A stretch of 64,000 nucleotides of DNA from Ramlibacter rhizophilus (GCF_004681965.1 NZ_SMLL01000007.1:248001-312000); one strand, 5' to 3'; numbered from the stretch's first letter, positions 24,837 to 32,965 are shown. Made by a program: numbers and translations. Notes: a model not told the origin generated them from the letters alone.

Positions 24837-26156
24837 TCAGTCCTGCATGAGTTTCGCGTAGTGCCGGTAGAAGGCCCGCTGGTTGGCCTCCGTCATCAGG
24901 ATGTCGCTGCAGCTGCCGGGGAAAGGCGTGCCGTAGCGTTCGGACGTGGGCGCCTCGCGGCCCAGGCCCATCTGGTAGTTGAAGCGGCCCTGCCGGCCGA
25001 TGTGCCCGCGCAGCGCGTCCTGCACGCTCTGCCAGATGTCGCCGTCGTCCTGCTCGAAGATGCCCCCCGGCCCGAAGGCCAGCGAGTAGCGCTGTCGCAC
25101 CGCGGCCTTGAGTTCGGCCGGCATGGACTTGTCCACGATGCACCAGGAGTGCACCTCGATCTTGTCGACGCCGCGTGGATGCCAGACCCGGAAGGAGCGA
25201 AAGCGCGCGCTGTCCAGGAAGGAGAAGTTGGGAAACAGCGTGCCCACGCCGATGGGCACGAAGGCTTCGGCGTCCTGCCCGTAGCGCGCGGCGAACTCGG
25301 CGCGCATGCGGGCCATGAAGGCGTCGTACTCGGTGGGCACGGCCGTGCCCTGCTGCGCGCCGCCACGTTCACTGCCGATGGAGTGGCCGTTGCCGGTCTG
25401 GATGCAGTAGCCGTGGTTGGTGAGCTGGCTGCGGTAGCCCATCTCGACGCCGGCGCCGTGCGTGGAGGGCACGTGGTAGTGGTCGCCCGCGAAGTTCTCG
25501 GAAGGAATCTTCCAGTTCACGTCGATGGTCCACTTGTGCACGCCGCCGATCTGCTCGGTGCCGCCGTCCATGCGCGTGAGCATCAGCTCCAGGTAGAAGG
25601 CCATGTCGCCCAGGTACTCGCGCAGGCTGGGTGCCGCGGGATCCCAGCTGGCGAAGATCATGCCGCTGAAGCTCTCCACCTTCGGCACTTCGCGCAGGCC
25701 GTGGCGGCTGCGGTCCAGCGTGCTGCCGTAGACCGCGTCCTGGCGCGGCACGCCCACGAGCTGGCCCTCGGTGCTGAAGGTCCAGGAGTGGTAGGGGCAG
25801 CGGAAGGCGCCGGTCACGCCCGAGTCCACCCGGCACACCTTGGCGCCCCGGTGGCTGCAGCTGTTGAGGAAGGCGCGCAGTCGTCCCTCGGCCTTGTCGC
25901 GCAGCACGATCACCGGGTCTTCGCCCATGGTGGTGGTGAAGAAGGCGCCGCGCACCGGCAGCTCGCTTTCGTGGCCCAGGTACAGCCAGCAGCGCGCGAA
26001 GATGCGCTCCTGCTCCAGGCGGTACAGGTGCTCGTCCACGAAGATGCGCCGGTCCACGGCCGAGCCGTCGGCGGCGAAGAGCTCGCCGGCGCGGTAGGGG
26101 CCGATGCCGGCGTCGGCCGCGATGGGGGGCGGCAGCGGGGGAGTGGCTTCGTTCAT
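24837..26156 (-). CDS. Aromatic-ring-hydroxylating Rieske dioxygenase, large (alpha) subunit
   Basis: A 439-residue oxygenase alpha subunit. The Rieske [2Fe-2S] ligands are in CSHRGAKVC and RCPYHSW; the mononuclear iron site is GDHYHVPSTH (Asp bridge and two His). It is expected to add O2 to a ring to give a cis-dihydrodiol. No ferredoxin or reductase gene is in this operon; the electron-transfer pair at 55399-56969 belongs to another cluster, so partners must come from elsewhere. With the diol dehydrogenase before it and LigAB after it the operon forms a compact upper pathway. The natural substrate is not evident; biphenyl-, phthalate- or benzoate-like acids are all possible. Confidence 0.9.
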   Translation of the reverse strand: MNEATPPLPPPIAADAGIGPYRAGELFAADGSAVDRRIFVDEHLYRLEQERIFARCWLYLGHESELPVRGAFFTTTMGEDPVIVLRDKAEGRLRAFLNSCSHRGAKVCRVDSGVTGAFRCPYHSWTFSTEGQLVGVPRQDAVYGSTLDRSRHGLREVPKVESFSGMIFASWDPAAPSLREYLGDMAFYLELMLTRMDGGTEQIGGVHKWTIDVNWKIPSENFAGDHYHVPSTHGAGVEMGYRSQLTNHGYCIQTGNGHSIGSERGGAQQGTAVPTEYDAFMARMRAEFAARYGQDAEAFVPIGVGTLFPNFSFLDSARFRSFRVWHPRGVDKIEVHSWCIVDKSMPAELKAAVRQRYSLAFGPGGIFEQDDGDIWQSVQDALRGHIGRQGRFNYQMGLGREAPTSERYGTPFPGSCSDILMTEANQRAFYRHYAKLMQD

Positions 26157-26187
26157 GTCGCGTGTCCTGGTCGGTCTGTCGCTCGCC

Positions 26188-26982
26188 CTAGCCGGTGGGC
26201 CCCGGCGCATCCCACGAGGCGGGCCTCGGCCCGCGCACGGCGGTGCCCGCGTCGAGCGCCAGCACGGTGCCGGTGGCGGTCCGCGCGCTGGCGTCCGAGG
26301 CGAGGAAGACATAGGCGGCCGCGTAGTCCTGCGGCTGCGCAATCGCCTGCAGGGGCATGTCCGCGGGGGTCGGCCCGCCGCTGCCCTGGCCCTGGGCGAG
26401 GCACTCGATGCCGGAAAGCCCCGTGGGCACGAAGCCCGGCGCCACGGCATTGACGCGCACGTGGGGCGCGAGCTCCAGCGCCAGCTGGCGCGTGAGGCCA
26501 TTGACCGCGTGCTTGGCCGCGATGTAGAGCACGCCGCCGAAGCCCGCGTGCGTGCCCGAGACGGAACTGGTGAAGACGATGCAGCCGCGCGTGGCCGTCA
26601 GTGCATCGAGCGCGGCGCGCGCGCCCAGCAGGTAGCCCTTGACGTCCACCGCGAACAGCTCGTCGAAGGCGCGGTCCAGCTCGGCGGGCGAGAAGCCGCG
26701 GAAGCTGCGCCGGTTGTCGTAGATGCCGGCATTGCCCACGAAGACGTCCAGCCGGCCGAAGCGCGACAGCGCATGCGCCACCGCGCGCTCGTTGTCGGCG
26801 GGGCTGCGCACATCGCCCGTGACGGCCGCCCAGGCCTCGGGCTTTCCGGCCAGGGTGGCTTCCCTGCGGTCGAAGGCGAGCACGCGGGCGCCTTCGGCCA
26901 GGAAGCGTTCGGCCACCGCGCGACCGATGCCGCCGGCCGCTCCGGTCACGAGGGCCACCTTGCCGTCGAGCTGAGGCGCCAT
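26188..26982 (-). CDS. cis-2,3-dihydrodiol dehydrogenase-type SDR
   Basis: A 264-residue SDR with intact GAAGGIG cofactor motif, NAG in VGNAGIYD, Ser in TSSVSGTHAG and the catalytic YxxxK in LYIAAKHAV. The FVGNAGIYDN context and insertion CLAQGQGSGG are like the BphB/HcaB/NahB-type cis-dihydrodiol dehydrogenases that rearomatise the product of Rieske dioxygenases. First gene of the operon, 31 bp before the alpha subunit gene, and divergent from the LivK-like gene. Confidence 0.87.
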   Translation of the reverse strand: MAPQLDGKVALVTGAAGGIGRAVAERFLAEGARVLAFDRREATLAGKPEAWAAVTGDVRSPADNERAVAHALSRFGRLDVFVGNAGIYDNRRSFRGFSPAELDRAFDELFAVDVKGYLLGARAALDALTATRGCIVFTSSVSGTHAGFGGVLYIAAKHAVNGLTRQLALELAPHVRVNAVAPGFVPTGLSGIECLAQGQGSGGPTPADMPLQAIAQPQDYAAAYVFLASDASARTATGTVLALDAGTAVRGPRPASWDAPGPTG

Positions 26983-27166
26983 GGGTGTGCACTCCTTGTC
27001 TGCTGGCGGACCGGCGTCCGGTCCGAACGTCGCCCGCGCATGTTGACGCGTCCGGGCGGTGCTCGCTAGTATTCTACGGTAGTATGCTACGACGTCGAGC
27101 CCGACGCTGCTCTCTTGCGCGGCAAGCCCGCCGCAAGCCAAGCCTGTGCCAAGGAAAGGAATTCGC
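26983..27166. promoter_or_regulatory. Divergent promoter region with tandem GTATKCTAC operators
   Basis: Contains GTATTCTAC (27069-27077) and GTATGCTAC (27082-27090), a direct repeat spaced by 13 bp, the only A/T-rich spot of the gap. Halves of this motif recur before the GntR gene at 22523-22538. AAGGAAAGGA before the ATG at 27167 is the ribosome site of the LivK-like gene. Confidence 0.55.
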
Positions 27167-28294
27167 ATGAAGAAGACCCTGATCGGCCTGATGGTCGCCG
27201 GTGCGTCGGGGGCCCTGTGGGCCGAGATCGTGGTGGGCGTGTCCGCCAGCACCACCGGCCCGGGCGCCTCGCTCGGCCTGCACGTGGCCAACGCGGTGGC
27301 CATCCTGCCCAAGACCATCGCGGGCGAGCCGGTGCGCTACGTGATGCTCGACGACGGCAGCGACCCGACGCTGGGCGCCAAGAACGTGCGCCGCTTGGTG
27401 AGCGAGGACAAGGTGGACGTGATCATCGGCTCCAGCACGGTGCCGGTGGCGCTGTCGCAGGGCGCCGTGGCCAACGAAAGCCGCGTGGCTTTCCTCGCGC
27501 TGTGCCCCATTCCCATCGATCCGGCCAAGCAGTCCTACCTGTACGCCGTGCCGCAGCCCATTCCCCTGATGCTGGATGCGGTCGTCGAGCACATGCAGGC
27601 CAACAAGGTGAAGAAGGTCGGCTACATCGGCTTCGCCGATTCCTGGGGCGACCTGAACTTGAGGAGCCTCAAGGGCCTGGGCGAGAAGAACGGCATCGAG
27701 GTCACGACCGACGAGCGCTACGCGCGCCCGGACACCTCCGTGACCGCCCAGATGCTCAAGGTGCTGTCCACCAGCCCCGACGCCGTCTTCGTGGGCGCCT
27801 CGGGCACGCCCGCCGCGCTGCCGCAGATCGCCGCCGCGGACCGCGGCTACCGAAAGCCCATGTATCACACGCACGGCGTGGTCAACAACGACTTCATCCG
27901 CGTGGGCGGCAAGCGGGCCGAAGGCGCCATCGCACCCACCGGGCCGGTGGTCGTGGCCGAGCAGCTGCCGGCGGACAACCCGCTCAAGGCGCCGGGCCTG
28001 GAGTTCCTCAAGAAGTACGAGGGGGCCTACGGCGCGGGCAGCCGCAACGCCTTCGCGGCCTACGCCTGGGACGCCGGCGCCATCATCCAGGCGGCGGTGC
28101 CGGTGGCGCTCAAGAAGGCCAAGCCGGGTACGCCCGAGTTCCGCCAGGCGATGCGCGACGCCATCGAGAGCAACAACAACGTGCTGGGCACGCACGCGGT
28201 CTACAACATGAGCCCCACCGACCACTACGGCGTCGACAAGCGCGCGCGCGTCCTGGTGCGCGTGCAGGACGGCGAGTGGAAGCTGCTGCGGTGA
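27167..28294 (+). CDS. LivK-like periplasmic amino-acid/aromatic-acid ABC binding protein
   Basis: A 375-residue type I periplasmic binding protein. Signal peptide residues 1-19 (LIGLMVAGASGALWAE). VGVSASTTGPGASLG and KVDVIIGSSTVPVALSQ are the ligand-pocket segments seen in aromatic-acid-binding LivK proteins. The gene has its own start with AAGGAAAGGA before it, is divergent from the Rieske operon and probably delivers its substrate, but no permease or ATPase genes (LivHMGF) lie near, so it must share them with another system. Confidence 0.87.
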   Translation: MKKTLIGLMVAGASGALWAEIVVGVSASTTGPGASLGLHVANAVAILPKTIAGEPVRYVMLDDGSDPTLGAKNVRRLVSEDKVDVIIGSSTVPVALSQGAVANESRVAFLALCPIPIDPAKQSYLYAVPQPIPLMLDAVVEHMQANKVKKVGYIGFADSWGDLNLRSLKGLGEKNGIEVTTDERYARPDTSVTAQMLKVLSTSPDAVFVGASGTPAALPQIAAADRGYRKPMYHTHGVVNNDFIRVGGKRAEGAIAPTGPVVVAEQLPADNPLKAPGLEFLKKYEGAYGAGSRNAFAAYAWDAGAIIQAAVPVALKKAKPGTPEFRQAMRDAIESNNNVLGTHAVYNMSPTDHYGVDKRARVLVRVQDGEWKLLR

Positions 28295-28310
28295 GGGCGG
28301 GAGCCTGAAG

Positions 28311-28718
28311 ATGGATGGATTCCGAGTCACGCGCTTCGACGAGGCGCCCCTGGTCACCTACGGGCCGCAAAGCGATCTTCGCGTGCTGGTGGGCGACGAC
28401 GACAAGAGCACCCCGATCCGCGCTGCGCTGCAGACCTGCCAGCCCGGCTACGACGTGCCTTTCCACAGCCACCCCTATATCGAGTACCTCATCGTGCTCG
28501 AAGGCTCGGCGGTGTTCCGCATCGAGGGCGAGGAGATGCGCACCGTCGAATTGGGCAAGGGGGACACGGTGGAACTGCATGCGGGGGTGTGGCATGCCTT
28601 CACCACCAGCCCGAGCGAGGTCACGCGCCTGCTGGGCGTTCACATTTCCGCCGAACGCATCGTGAACTACAAGCCCGGCGTGAAGACCGACGCGCGGGGC
28701 TTTCGCGTGGAGGTTTGA
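28311..28718 (+). CDS. Small cupin-domain protein
   Basis: A 135-residue single cupin. The metal motif is visible as PFHSHPYIEYLIVLEG and later GVWHAFTTSP. It has no extra domain. It begins 16 bp after the LivK-like gene and is likely co-transcribed. Function in the pathway is unknown; single cupins of this kind can be isomerases, dioxygenases or ligand-binding proteins. Confidence 0.75.
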   Translation: MDGFRVTRFDEAPLVTYGPQSDLRVLVGDDDKSTPIRAALQTCQPGYDVPFHSHPYIEYLIVLEGSAVFRIEGEEMRTVELGKGDTVELHAGVWHAFTTSPSEVTRLLGVHISAERIVNYKPGVKTDARGFRVEV

Positions 28719-28733
28719 GAAGTCGCATGAGGA

Positions 28734-28768
28734 AAGCCCCTTGCGGGCATCGCGCTCGCAAGGGGCTT
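28734..28768. terminator. Bidirectional hairpin between cupin and DUF4148 genes
   Basis: AAGCCCCTTGCG (28734-28745) and CGCAAGGGGCTT (28757-28768) form a perfect 12-bp stem around an 11-nt loop. The leftward reading is followed by CTTTCC, a weak T-run. It lies between convergent genes and can end both transcripts. Confidence 0.7.
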
Positions 28769-28805
28769 CGTGGCGTTCGAGGGCTGCGGCCGAAGCCGCA
28801 GGCGC

Positions 28806-29177
28806 TCAGAACTGGTTGGCGGCGGGCGAACCGGCCAGCGTATTGGCGGGCACGCTGCGACCGGCTTGCTGCGACAGGTAGGCCGAGCCGCTGTCCTCGG
28901 CGCCCATGGCGGAGACGCGCTCGCGGTCGGCCAGGTAGCCGGCACGCACCTGCTCGCGGTCCTGCGTGCTGCGCGCGACGGCCAGCGGGTTGTAGCGGAT
29001 GGACCAGGGGTTCACGCCGCTTTGCTTGAAGGCGGCCAGTTCGTTCAGGACTTCGGCGCGGCTCTTGACCGACTGCACCGGCTCGGCGTACTGGCCTGCG
29101 GGATCGGCTTCACCGGCGAAGCTGGCGACGGAGGCCAGGGTGGCGACGGCGGCGACGAGGAGGGACTTGCGGTTCAT
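28806..29177 (-). CDS. DUF4148 small secreted protein
   Basis: A 123-residue exported protein. Signal peptide about 1-21 (KSLLVAAVATLASVASFAG). The mature part has the family motif GVNPWSIRYNPL and a repeated Arg/Glu-rich helix, typical of DUF4148, a family common in Burkholderiales with unknown function. Upstream at 29271-29307 are four CTAA/TTAG boxes spaced 11 bp, the pattern of a PmrA/QseB-type response regulator site, and TACAGT (29254-29259) fits as the -10 box, so the gene is probably controlled by the two-component system at 30065-32151. Confidence 0.85.
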   Translation of the reverse strand: MNRKSLLVAAVATLASVASFAGEADPAGQYAEPVQSVKSRAEVLNELAAFKQSGVNPWSIRYNPLAVARSTQDREQVRAGYLADRERVSAMGAEDSGSAYLSQQAGRSVPANTLAGSPAANQF

Positions 29178-29270
29178 GATGATTGCCTTTCAGTGACGGG
29201 TTGAATGGGCGGTCGCTGCAATCGGTTCGTTGGTTTGCATCGGCCGTGTGGTCACTGTAGGAGGGGGTCA

Positions 29271-29307
29271 TTAGCCGGCCCTTAGCGGTTTCTTAGGTGC
29301 GGGTTAG
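29271..29307 (-). promoter_or_regulatory. Four TTAG boxes at 11-bp spacing, probable response-regulator site
   Basis: TTAG occurs at 29271, 29282, 29293 and 29304, exactly one helical turn apart. Read towards the DUF4148 gene they are CTAA boxes that end about where a -35 box would be for TACAGT at 29254-29259, as in PmrA-type activation. Confidence 0.65.
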
Positions 29308-29323
29308 GTCGGAGACGATGCAA

Positions 29324-29432
29324 CTCCCTCCCCCGTTGGGGGAGGGCAGGGGTGGGGGCCGCGCCACCGACTGCGCTGCTTCGCGCGTGCCCCCATCCCA
29401 GCCTTCCCCCAGAGGGGGAAGGTGCCGGGGCC
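29324..29432 (-). repeat. GC-rich intergenic repeat, copy 2 (inverted)
   Basis: The reverse complement reproduces the element at 13880-13980: CCTTCCCCCTCTGGGGGAAG, CTGGGATGGGGGC, a differing middle of about 30 bp, GGCCCCCACCCCTGCCCTC and a closing stem. It lies between the cytochrome c gene end (29461) and the DUF4148 promoter. Confidence 0.7.
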
Positions 29433-29460
29433 CGCACGGACGTCAGTGCCCCAGTCCGGC

Positions 29461-29955
29461 TCACTCCGGAAACTTGATCACCGGTCCCTGGGGCGCCTTG
29501 CCCGGGGGCAGGTACTCGGGCGCAGGATCACCCGCCGGGCCGAGGTGGCGCACGAAGCGGTGGATCGAGGCGAGGTCCTGGTCGGTCATGTCGCGCAAAG
29601 CGAACCAGGGCATGGGCGGGCGCATCTCGTGCGTCTTCGCGTACTTGATCCATTCGGCCTGCGACATGCGCTGCATCAAGAGGCGCAGGTTGGCCGGGTA
29701 GGTGGTGCCCCAGGGGCCCTGGAAGCCGAGCTTGTCGCCGACCAGCCATTGCGCTTCGGGCACCTTGCCGCCGGCCTGCGCATAGCCGGGCGTGTGGCAG
29801 TCGTTGCAGCCGGCGATCTTCGCGAGGTAGCGGCCGCGCTCGACCGAGCCCTGCGCGGGCTTGGCCGCTTGCTGGGCGAACGCGGTGGACAAGGCACAGG
29901 CACCCGCGAGCGCGATGAAGGCGCTGCGCAGGAACGAAGACGGACGCTGGGGCAT
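29461..29955 (-). CDS. Periplasmic monohaem cytochrome c
   Basis: A 164-residue protein with a signal peptide (about 1-27, FIALAGACALSTAFAQ) and one haem site CNDCH in IAGCNDCHTPGY. Axial Met candidates lie in RPPMPWFAL. Comparable proteins act as small electron carriers for periplasmic dehydrogenases. Start at 29955 gives the expected signal peptide. Stands between the DUF4148 gene and the two-component genes, all on the minus strand; the 109-bp gap to the kinase gene end suggests its own promoter. Confidence 0.85.
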   Translation of the reverse strand: MPQRPSSFLRSAFIALAGACALSTAFAQQAAKPAQGSVERGRYLAKIAGCNDCHTPGYAQAGGKVPEAQWLVGDKLGFQGPWGTTYPANLRLLMQRMSQAEWIKYAKTHEMRPPMPWFALRDMTDQDLASIHRFVRHLGPAGDPAPEYLPPGKAPQGPVIKFPE

Positions 29956-30064
29956 GGCATTCCTTCGCAACCGGCCGCACCGGGACCGGACGACGCCAAG
30001 GTAGCCGGACGGCCGGCGAATGCAAGCCATCCGGTATCCAGATGCACGCCAGAGCAGCCGGGGC

Positions 30065-31471
30065 TCAGGCCAGTTCGAGCCGCGCCACCAGGCCCTGCGC
30101 GTCGCTGCGGTTGCGCAGCACGATGCGCAGGCCGCAGCGCTGGGCGGCGGCATGGGCGATGGACAGGCCCAGGCCGCTGCCACCGGCGCGGCTGCCGGGG
30201 ACGCGGTAGAAGCGGTCGAAGACCCGCTCCAGCAGCTCGGGCGGGATGCCCGGGCCGGTGTCGATGACCTCGATCACGGGCCGGCCGTCCGAGACCTCCA
30301 GGTGCACGTCCACCACGCCGCCTTCGGGCGTGTAGCGCAGCGCGTTCTCGATCAGGTTGTCCAGCGCGCTGCGCAGGTCCGAGGGCGCGCAGCGCAGGTG
30401 CACCGGCGCACGCGCCTGGCCGGTGACGCCGATGTCGATGCCGCGCTGGTCCGCCAGCGCGATGAGGGCGTTGACGCTCTCGCGCACCTGCGCCTGCAGG
30501 TCCACCAGCACCGGCGCCTCGGGCACGGCGGCGGTCTGGCGTGAGAGCTTGAGCAGCTGGTCCACCGTGCGGCTGGCACGCTGCACGCCCAGCGAGAGCT
30601 GGCCCAGGCTCTCCTGGCAGGCGCCGGCCGGCATGTCGCGGCACACGTTCTCCAGCTGCAGGGCCACCGCCGTGATGGGCGTGCGCAGCTCGTGCGCGGC
30701 GTCCTGCACCAGGCGGCGCTGGGCGGCGAAGGCATCGCGCAGGCGCGTGAGCAGGCTGTTGAAGGAGGCCACCATGGGCTTGAGTTCGGCCGGCACGCGG
30801 TCCAGCGGGATCTCCTGGATGCTGTTCTCGTCCTGGTTCGCCGCCTGCGCGCCGATGTCCTCCACCGCGCGCGACATGGCGCCCGAGAAGAACCAGAGCA
30901 CGGCCAGGGCCAGCGGCAGCAGCACCAGCACCGGCACCACGGCCGCACCGGCGCGCTCGAAGGCCAGGTGGGCGCGGAAGCGCCCGCTCTGGAACACCTG
31001 CACGCGCTCGCCGTCGGCCTTGGGCGGAGCCGCATAGACCCGCCAGCGCTGGCCGTCCACGCGGACGTCCTCGAAGCCGGGCGCCGGCAGCAGGCCCGCG
31101 CGCAGCGGCGGCCAGGAGCTGGCGCGCAGGCGCCCGTTCGCGTCGTAGACCTGCACCACGTAGTCGCCCCACTCGTGCACCCGCTCTGCGCTGCTGGACA
31201 GGGGCATGGCGCCGCCTTCCTGCCAGGCCGCGGACGCGCCGAGCTGCTCCATCTGGTTGTCCATGAACTGCCGCACCATGGTGGTGTAGCTCCAGTAGGC
31301 CGAGGCGGCCGAGATCAGCGCCACCACGACGAAGACCGGCAGCAGCCAGAGCAGCAGTGCGCGGCGCAGCGAGCACAGGCGCCCGCGCGGGAAGACGTGG
31401 AACTTCCAGCGGCCGGGGCCGGACGCCTCGGGGAACCAGGCGGGGGCGGTGCGCGCGTCGTCGGTGTTCAT
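30065..31471 (-). CDS. QseC/TctE-like sensor histidine kinase
   Basis: A 468-residue membrane sensor. Two membrane helices (about residues 38-62, LLLWLLPVFVVVALISAA, and about 178-200, VVPVLVLLPLALAVLWFF) flank a periplasmic domain of about 110 residues. H-box DAAHELRTPITA, N-box LDNLIENALRYTP, and G1 DTGPGIPPE with DRFYRVPG are intact. It overlaps its response regulator gene by 4 bp. Likely signal is a small carboxylate, metal or quorum-type cue; not determinable here. Confidence 0.92.
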   Translation of the reverse strand: MNTDDARTAPAWFPEASGPGRWKFHVFPRGRLCSLRRALLLWLLPVFVVVALISAASAYWSYTTMVRQFMDNQMEQLGASAAWQEGGAMPLSSSAERVHEWGDYVVQVYDANGRLRASSWPPLRAGLLPAPGFEDVRVDGQRWRVYAAPPKADGERVQVFQSGRFRAHLAFERAGAAVVPVLVLLPLALAVLWFFSGAMSRAVEDIGAQAANQDENSIQEIPLDRVPAELKPMVASFNSLLTRLRDAFAAQRRLVQDAAHELRTPITAVALQLENVCRDMPAGACQESLGQLSLGVQRASRTVDQLLKLSRQTAAVPEAPVLVDLQAQVRESVNALIALADQRGIDIGVTGQARAPVHLRCAPSDLRSALDNLIENALRYTPEGGVVDVHLEVSDGRPVIEVIDTGPGIPPELLERVFDRFYRVPGSRAGGSGLGLSIAHAAAQRCGLRIVLRNRSDAQGLVARLELA

Positions 31472-32151
31472 GCGGTGGAGGAGTGGGTCGAGGACGCCGC
31501 GGCGATGCGCCAGCCCAGCCCCCTGACGTTGCGGATGGCGTCGGGGCCGAGCTTGCGGCGCATGCCGTGGATCAGGACATCGACGGCGTTGCTGCTGACT
31601 TCCTCGCCCCAGCCGTAGATGCGGTTCTCCAGCTGCTCACGCGAGAGGATGGCGCCGGGCCGCTCCAGCAGCGCGTGCAGCAGCGCGAATTCACGCGCGG
31701 ACAGCTGCGTGCGCTCGCCGGCCACCAGCACCTCGCGCGTGGTGAGGTCCAGCTGCAGCGAGGGCGCGCCGATGACCGAATGCGCGCTGCCGTCGCGGCG
31801 CCGGATGATGGCGCGCATGCGGGCCAGCAGCTCGCGCAGCTCGTAGGGCTTGACCAGGTAGTCGTCGGCGCCGCCGTCCAGGCCCGTGATGCGGTCGTCC
31901 AGCCCGTCGCGGGCGGTCAGCACCAGCACCGGCGTGCGGTCGCCCTTCTCGCGCGCGATGCGCAGGAACTCGATGCCGTCGCGCTTGGGCAGGCCCAGGT
32001 CGAGCAGCACGCAGGCGTAGTCGCCGTCGGCCAGCGCGCTCTGGGCGAGCAGGCCATCCTTGACCCAGTCCACCGACCAGCCGTTGGCGGCCAGGGCCGG
32101 TTTGAGGCTCTGGCCGATCATCTCGTCGTCTTCAACCAGCAGGACTCTCAT
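31468..32151 (-). CDS. OmpR-family response regulator (QseB/TctD/PmrA-like)
   Basis: A 227-residue regulator: receiver domain 1-115 (EDDEMIG, phospho-Asp51 in VLLDLGLP, Thr in VLTARDG, Lys in [14 protein letters not shown]) and a winged helix of the OmpR class at the C-terminus ([38 protein letters not shown]). Forms an operon with the kinase. TTAG boxes at 32193, 32207 and 32218 before its start and four at 29271-29307 before the DUF4148 gene suggest autoregulation and a local target. Confidence 0.92.
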   Translation of the reverse strand: MRVLLVEDDEMIGQSLKPALAANGWSVDWVKDGLLAQSALADGDYACVLLDLGLPKRDGIEFLRIAREKGDRTPVLVLTARDGLDDRITGLDGGADDYLVKPYELRELLARMRAIIRRRDGSAHSVIGAPSLQLDLTTREVLVAGERTQLSAREFALLHALLERPGAILSREQLENRIYGWGEEVSSNAVDVLIHGMRRKLGPDAIRNVRGLGWRIAAASSTHSSTA

Positions 32152-32191
32152 GGCATCGCAAGGGGCGTGGGCGTGGAGGGGGTGCGGCCAT

Positions 32192-32221
32192 CTTAGAGCG
32201 CGTGTCTTAGGCCGGCGTTAG
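32192..32221 (-). promoter_or_regulatory. TTAG boxes upstream of response-regulator gene
   Basis: CTTAG at 32192-32196 and 32206-32210 and GTTAG at 32217-32221 (spacings 14 and 11 bp) precede the response regulator gene (start 32151) by 41-70 bp. The same box occurs four times at 29271-29307. Confidence 0.5.
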
Positions 32222-32893
32222 CGCCTGCATCCATCGCGCCGCTTGCGCGGCCAGCCCCTCGAGCACCTGCGCGTCCGTGCGCCCGGAGCGCACCGGCACG
32301 TGGAAGGCATGGTCGGCGCCCTCGGTCTCCTGCAGCGTGGCAAGCGGACCCAGCCGGCGCGCGACCTGCCGCATCAGGTCCTGCTGGGCCAGCGCGTCAC
32401 GGGTGCCCTGGAGGAAGAGCATGGGCAGGTGCACGGCGGCCAGGTGATCGGCGCGCTGGGTCCCCGGCTTTCCGGCCGGGTGCAGCGGGAACCCGAAGAA
32501 GACCAGGCCGTGCACGCCTACGAGCGGCTGCTGCGCCTGCGCCTGCGAACCCATGCGGGCGCCGAAGGACTTGCCGCCGCAGAAGAGGGGAAGCTCGGGC
32601 CACAGGGCCTGGGCCTGCGCCACGGCAGCGCGCACGGCGGCCTGCGCGACAGCCGGGGCGTCGGGCCGGCGCGAGCCCGTTTCCATGAAGGGGAACTGGA
32701 AGCGCAGCGTGGCGATGCCCTGCGCGGCGAGCGCTGTCGCGAGCGCCTCCATGAAGGGGTGCTGCATGCCCGCGCCGGCGCCGTGGGCCAGGACCAGCGC
32801 GGCGGTGCAGCGCGTGGGCCGCATCGCGAGTGCGGACACCGAGGCTGCACCTGCCAGTGCGATGCGAAGCGGCGTGGACGGGGCGGGCTGCAT
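32207..32893 (-). CDS. Alpha/beta-hydrolase (KANL3/Tex30-like dienelactone-hydrolase fold)
   Basis: A 228-residue hydrolase of the small KANL3/Tex30 type. Family motifs are LVLAHGAGAGMQHPFM, the nucleophile elbow GGKSFGARM (Ser in GKSFG), MLFLQGTRDAL with the acid residue and GADHAFHVP with the catalytic His. ATG at 32893 is chosen; a TTG 18 bp further up is possible, neither has a strong ribosome site. Function in bacteria is not known. Its end overlaps TTAG boxes thought to belong to the response regulator promoter. Confidence 0.8.
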   Translation of the reverse strand: MQPAPSTPLRIALAGAASVSALAMRPTRCTAALVLAHGAGAGMQHPFMEALATALAAQGIATLRFQFPFMETGSRRPDAPAVAQAAVRAAVAQAQALWPELPLFCGGKSFGARMGSQAQAQQPLVGVHGLVFFGFPLHPAGKPGTQRADHLAAVHLPMLFLQGTRDALAQQDLMRQVARRLGPLATLQETEGADHAFHVPVRSGRTDAQVLEGLAAQAARWMQALTPA

Positions 32894-32924
32894 GCAGGGG
32901 GAGTCTGCCAAAGAAGAGCGCGGG

Positions 32925-32965
32925 CGGCCGCCACCCCAGCCCTCGACCGGAGGGGGAGGGGGCGC
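32925..32965 (+). repeat. Degenerate half of GC-rich intergenic repeat
   Basis: GGCCGCCACCCCAGCCCTC followed by a GGAGGGGGAGGGGGCGCC end is like the right half of the elements at 13880-13980 and 29324-29432 with several changes. It lies between the divergent hydrolase and NAD synthetase genes. Confidence 0.4.

Noticed and set aside
23170..26982. Carbazole- or biphenyl-type pathway as a firm call
   Set aside because: LigA/LigB-like pairs occur in carbazole clusters, but the Rieske enzyme here has a beta subunit and no class I extradiol enzyme or hydrolase follows; substrate left open.
28734..28768. Riboswitch or small RNA between cupin and DUF4148 genes
   Set aside because: It is a single perfect stem between convergent genes and is fully explained as a bidirectional terminator.
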